DNA from: a bacterium
GTDB taxonomy: Bacteria; Patescibacteriota; Minisyncoccia; UBA6257
DNA length: 6,872 nucleotides
NCBI GenBank assembly: GCA_030673525.1
Contig: DAOVIY010000028.1
Location: 1 to 6,872, forward strand
Direction of reading: 5' to 3'
The translations under genes were made by a program, and so were the position numbers. The notes beneath the pieces were generated by a model. It saw only the letters and a list, made by a program, of their open reading frames with translations, did not search any database and had not been told where the DNA came from. Positions 5,499 to 6,872 of this stretch are shown in pieces; the stretch's first letter is position 1; each line of letters starts with the position of its first letter.

Positions 5499-5526
5499 TT
5501 GAAGAATATCTAATATCTATTATATT
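5499..5526 (+). promoter_or_regulatory. Possible promoter for the cation exchanger gene
   Basis: TTGAAG (5499-5504) and TATATT (5521-5526) are separated by 16 bases in the 85-base gap between rarA and the exchanger gene, and would give a leader of about 8 bases. The region is so AT-rich that a -10-like hexamer is expected by chance, so this is only a candidate. No terminator is visible after rarA, and read-through from rarA is equally possible. Confidence 0.28.
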
Positions 5527-5540
5527 TTAGAATATTAAAT

Positions 5541-6509
5541 ATGTTTTTATTATATAGTTTAGTTTTTATAATTTCTTGCTTTGTACTTTATTTTTCAGGT
5601 AATTGGCTCATTGATGGATTGAAGAGGATAGGTAGGTTTTTGCATTGGCGGGAATTTATTATTGCTTTTTTTGTGATGGCATTTGCAGGTTCTTTGCCAA
5701 ATCTTTTTGTGGGCATAAGTTCAGCTATTCATAAAGTTCCTCAACTTTCTTTTGGTGATATTGTTGGAGGTAATTTGATTGATTTGACATTAGCAGTGGC
5801 TTTAGCTGTTTTAATTGGAAAAAACGCTATTCCTACTAAGGGTAAGATATTAGAAAGAAGCGCTCTTTTTACAACTTTTGTTGCTATTTTGCCTCTACTT
5901 TTAATATGGGATGGTGTATTAGGAAGAGGCGATGGGTTGATACTGCTTTTTGTTTTTGTTTTTTATATTCTTTGGCTTGTTTTAAATAAAGAAAGATTTA
6001 GAGAATTTTCCGGAGACGAAGAAAAACAGATCCCAAGTATTCTTAAAGAATTCAGGATTTTTATAAAAGATTTGGGATTGATTATTTTATCTTTTATTCT
6101 GCTTTTATTGGCAGCAGAAGGTATAGTGCAGAGCGCTAAATTTTTTGCTGTGTCCTTGAATATTTCTTTACCTATTATTGGAATTTTAATTGTTGCATTA
6201 GGCAATACTTTACCGGAAATTCGTTTTGCTGTTGCATCAGCTAAAGCTGGAAAAACAGAAATGATTTTAGGAAATTTGATGGGCGCTGTTATTATACCTG
6301 CTACTTTAGTTTTAGGTACGGTTGCTTTAATTTGTCCGATTATAGTTCCTAATTTTACACCTTTTGCTATTGCAAGAATCTTTTTAATAATTTCAGCAAT
6401 AGCTTTTTATATATTTACAAGGAGACGTAGAAAGATTACAAAAAAGGAGGCAATAATTTTGCTTTTACTTTATGTGTCTTTTGTTATAATTGAGATTTTG
6501 ATAAAATAA
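5541..6509 (+). CDS. CaCA-family cation exchanger (YrbG-like), divergent ion site
   Basis: This 322-residue polytopic membrane protein with about ten helices has the two inverted alpha repeats of calcium/cation antiporters (Na+/Ca2+ exchanger pfam type). Repeat 1 contains AGSLPNL (49-55) followed by FGDIVGGNLID (71-81). Repeat 2 contains ALGNTLPEI (219-227) followed by LGNLMGAVIIP (243-253). A loop with charged residues (about 149-177) separates the halves. Usual family members have GTSLPE in both repeats and GSN or GSD after GNxxG. Here the first repeat has N54 in place of the acidic residue, and the second has AV at 249-250. E226 is kept. The normal role is exchange of Ca2+ for Na+ or H+ across the cytoplasmic membrane; with these changes the transported ion is uncertain. 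The start has no Shine-Dalgarno and the gene follows rarA after 85 bases. Confidence 0.85.
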   Translation: MFLLYSLVFIISCFVLYFSGNWLIDGLKRIGRFLHWREFIIAFFVMAFAGSLPNLFVGISSAIHKVPQLSFGDIVGGNLIDLTLAVALAVLIGKNAIPTKGKILERSALFTTFVAILPLLLIWDGVLGRGDGLILLFVFVFYILWLVLNKERFREFSGDEEKQIPSILKEFRIFIKDLGLIILSFILLLLAAEGIVQSAKFFAVSLNISLPIIGILIVALGNTLPEIRFAVASAKAGKTEMILGNLMGAVIIPATLVLGTVALICPIIVPNFTPFAIARIFLIISAIAFYIFTRRRRKITKKEAIILLLLYVSFVIIEILIK

Positions 6510-6546
6510 TAAAAGATTAAAGTTGATTTTCTAAGATTATGTACTC

Positions 6547-6575
6547 TTGACAGGATCGATAGAAGGATGTATAAT
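6547..6575 (+). promoter_or_regulatory. Consensus sigma70-type promoter for the secreted-protein gene
   Basis: TTGACA at 6547-6552 and TATAAT at 6570-6575 match both consensus hexamers perfectly, with the ideal 17-base spacer. A start near 6582 would give an untranslated leader of about 76 bases. This is by far the best promoter in the window and predicts strong transcription of the gene starting at 6658. No operator-like palindrome overlaps it. Confidence 0.85.
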
Positions 6576-6641
6576 TGGGGTAGTTTTGGAGAAGATTGAG
6601 TTGCACCTTAAAATAAAAAAAATAAAAAGATTTTAAAAAAG

Positions 6642-6650
6642 AAAGGGGTG
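6642..6650 (+). promoter_or_regulatory. Strong Shine-Dalgarno for the secreted-protein gene
   Basis: AAAGGGGTG, followed by A, lies just upstream of the ATG at 6658. Its GGGGTGA part can pair continuously with the usual 16S 3' tail, with one G-U pair, at a normal distance from the start. It fixes the ATG at 6658 as the start. No other gene in the window has a comparable site. Confidence 0.78.
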
Positions 6651-6657
6651 AATTAGA

Positions 6658-6872
6658 ATGAAAAAGTTAATATTGATTTTGTTAGTGGGTATTTTATGTA
6701 TAAGTGTTTTCACTATTGTGTCAGCGAAAATTAGTTTTGGAGGCTGGGATAGATGGGATGAGGAACTTCCACCTGCAGAGCATAAATACTGGTACTGGGC
6801 AGTTCCTGACAATGAACCAAGAATATGGAATTTGGAAGGTATTGGAAATGAAGGTAGTGATGTTGTGCTTTG
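6658..6872 (+). CDS. Secreted tryptophan-rich protein, N-terminal part only
   Basis: The frame starts at an ATG with a strong Shine-Dalgarno and runs off the window end after 71 codons. The first 23 residues form a classic Sec signal peptide: KK at positions 2-3, a hydrophobic core LILILLVGILCISVF (4-18), and VSA (21-23) as the cleavage site before KISF. C13 is in the core but lacks a lipobox, so a lipoprotein is unlikely. The mature part seen so far has five tryptophans in 48 residues (W30, W33, W45, W47, W57), plus several prolines and acidic residues. I recognise no domain. The consensus promoter and Shine-Dalgarno predict high expression, as for an abundant exported or surface protein. 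Function is unknown. Confidence 0.8.
   Translation, partial: MKKLILILLVGILCISVFTIVSAKISFGGWDRWDEELPPAEHKYWYWAVPDNEPRIWNLEGIGNEGSDVVL

Noticed and set aside
5963..6205. Reverse-strand frame inside the cation exchanger gene
   Set aside because: Shadow of a well-supported membrane-protein gene; no recognisable motif.
6658..6726. Secreted protein as a lipoprotein
   Set aside because: The only cysteine in the signal region (C13) is in the hydrophobic core without a small residue before it; VSA at 21-23 is a better signal peptidase I site.
1..6872. Alternative genetic code with TGA as Gly or Trp
   Set aside because: All genes read through to normal lengths with the standard code, no in-frame TGA is needed, and tryptophan is TGG throughout.
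1..6872. CRISPR arrays, tRNA or rRNA genes, insertion sequences
   Set aside because: I see no regularly spaced repeats, cloverleaf, rRNA segments, transposase motifs or terminal inverted repeats.

Overview
The window is AT-rich, densely packed and coded entirely on the + strand. Gaps between genes are mostly 4 to 30 bases. Several genes are small and lack a Shine-Dalgarno sequence. The contents are a DUF5652-like two-helix membrane protein, a GerMN-domain protein in a probable non-sporulator, a DUF167/YggU protein, a small PD-(D/E)XK nuclease with terminal cysteine pairs, and RarA/MgsA. This mix most resembles a Candidate Phyla Radiation (Patescibacteria, perhaps Parcubacteria-like) genome. 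That placement is an inference from gene content and compact layout. The standard bacterial code fits: every tryptophan I read is TGG, and no in-frame TGA interrupts a gene.

Layout. (1) Bases 1-1048 hold a probable defence or stress pair. The first gene encodes a TIR-like protein of the ThsB/MTH538 type with an apparent catalytic glutamate. The second, 19 bases downstream, encodes a three-helix membrane protein. The frame upstream of the TIR gene is open to the window edge. (2) After an 80-base gap, bases 1129-4175 carry eight tightly spaced genes: a mini ferritin related to encapsulated ferritin, a short-chain dehydrogenase, a 43-residue membrane protein, a RecB/Cas4-like nuclease, a GerMN protein, a DUF167 protein, a 41-residue peptide with no acidic residue, and a DUF5652-like membrane protein. 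This probable operon ends at a clear rho-independent terminator (4185-4212). (3) rarA follows from an extended -10 promoter placed so that transcription should begin at or beside its ATG, making it probably leaderless. (4) A divergent CaCA-type cation exchanger comes next. (5) The window ends inside a secreted, tryptophan-rich protein of unknown family. It has a consensus sigma70-type promoter and the only strong Shine-Dalgarno sequence in the window.

Functionally, the housekeeping part combines DNA maintenance (RarA, possibly the nuclease), iron handling and redox (ferritin-like protein, SDR), and envelope proteins. The TIR/membrane pair at the left edge is the best candidate for an under-described system. 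It has the architecture of a TIR signal producer (or NAD-consuming enzyme) next to a membrane effector, as in Thoeris-like immunity, but the second protein does not look like a standard ThsA.
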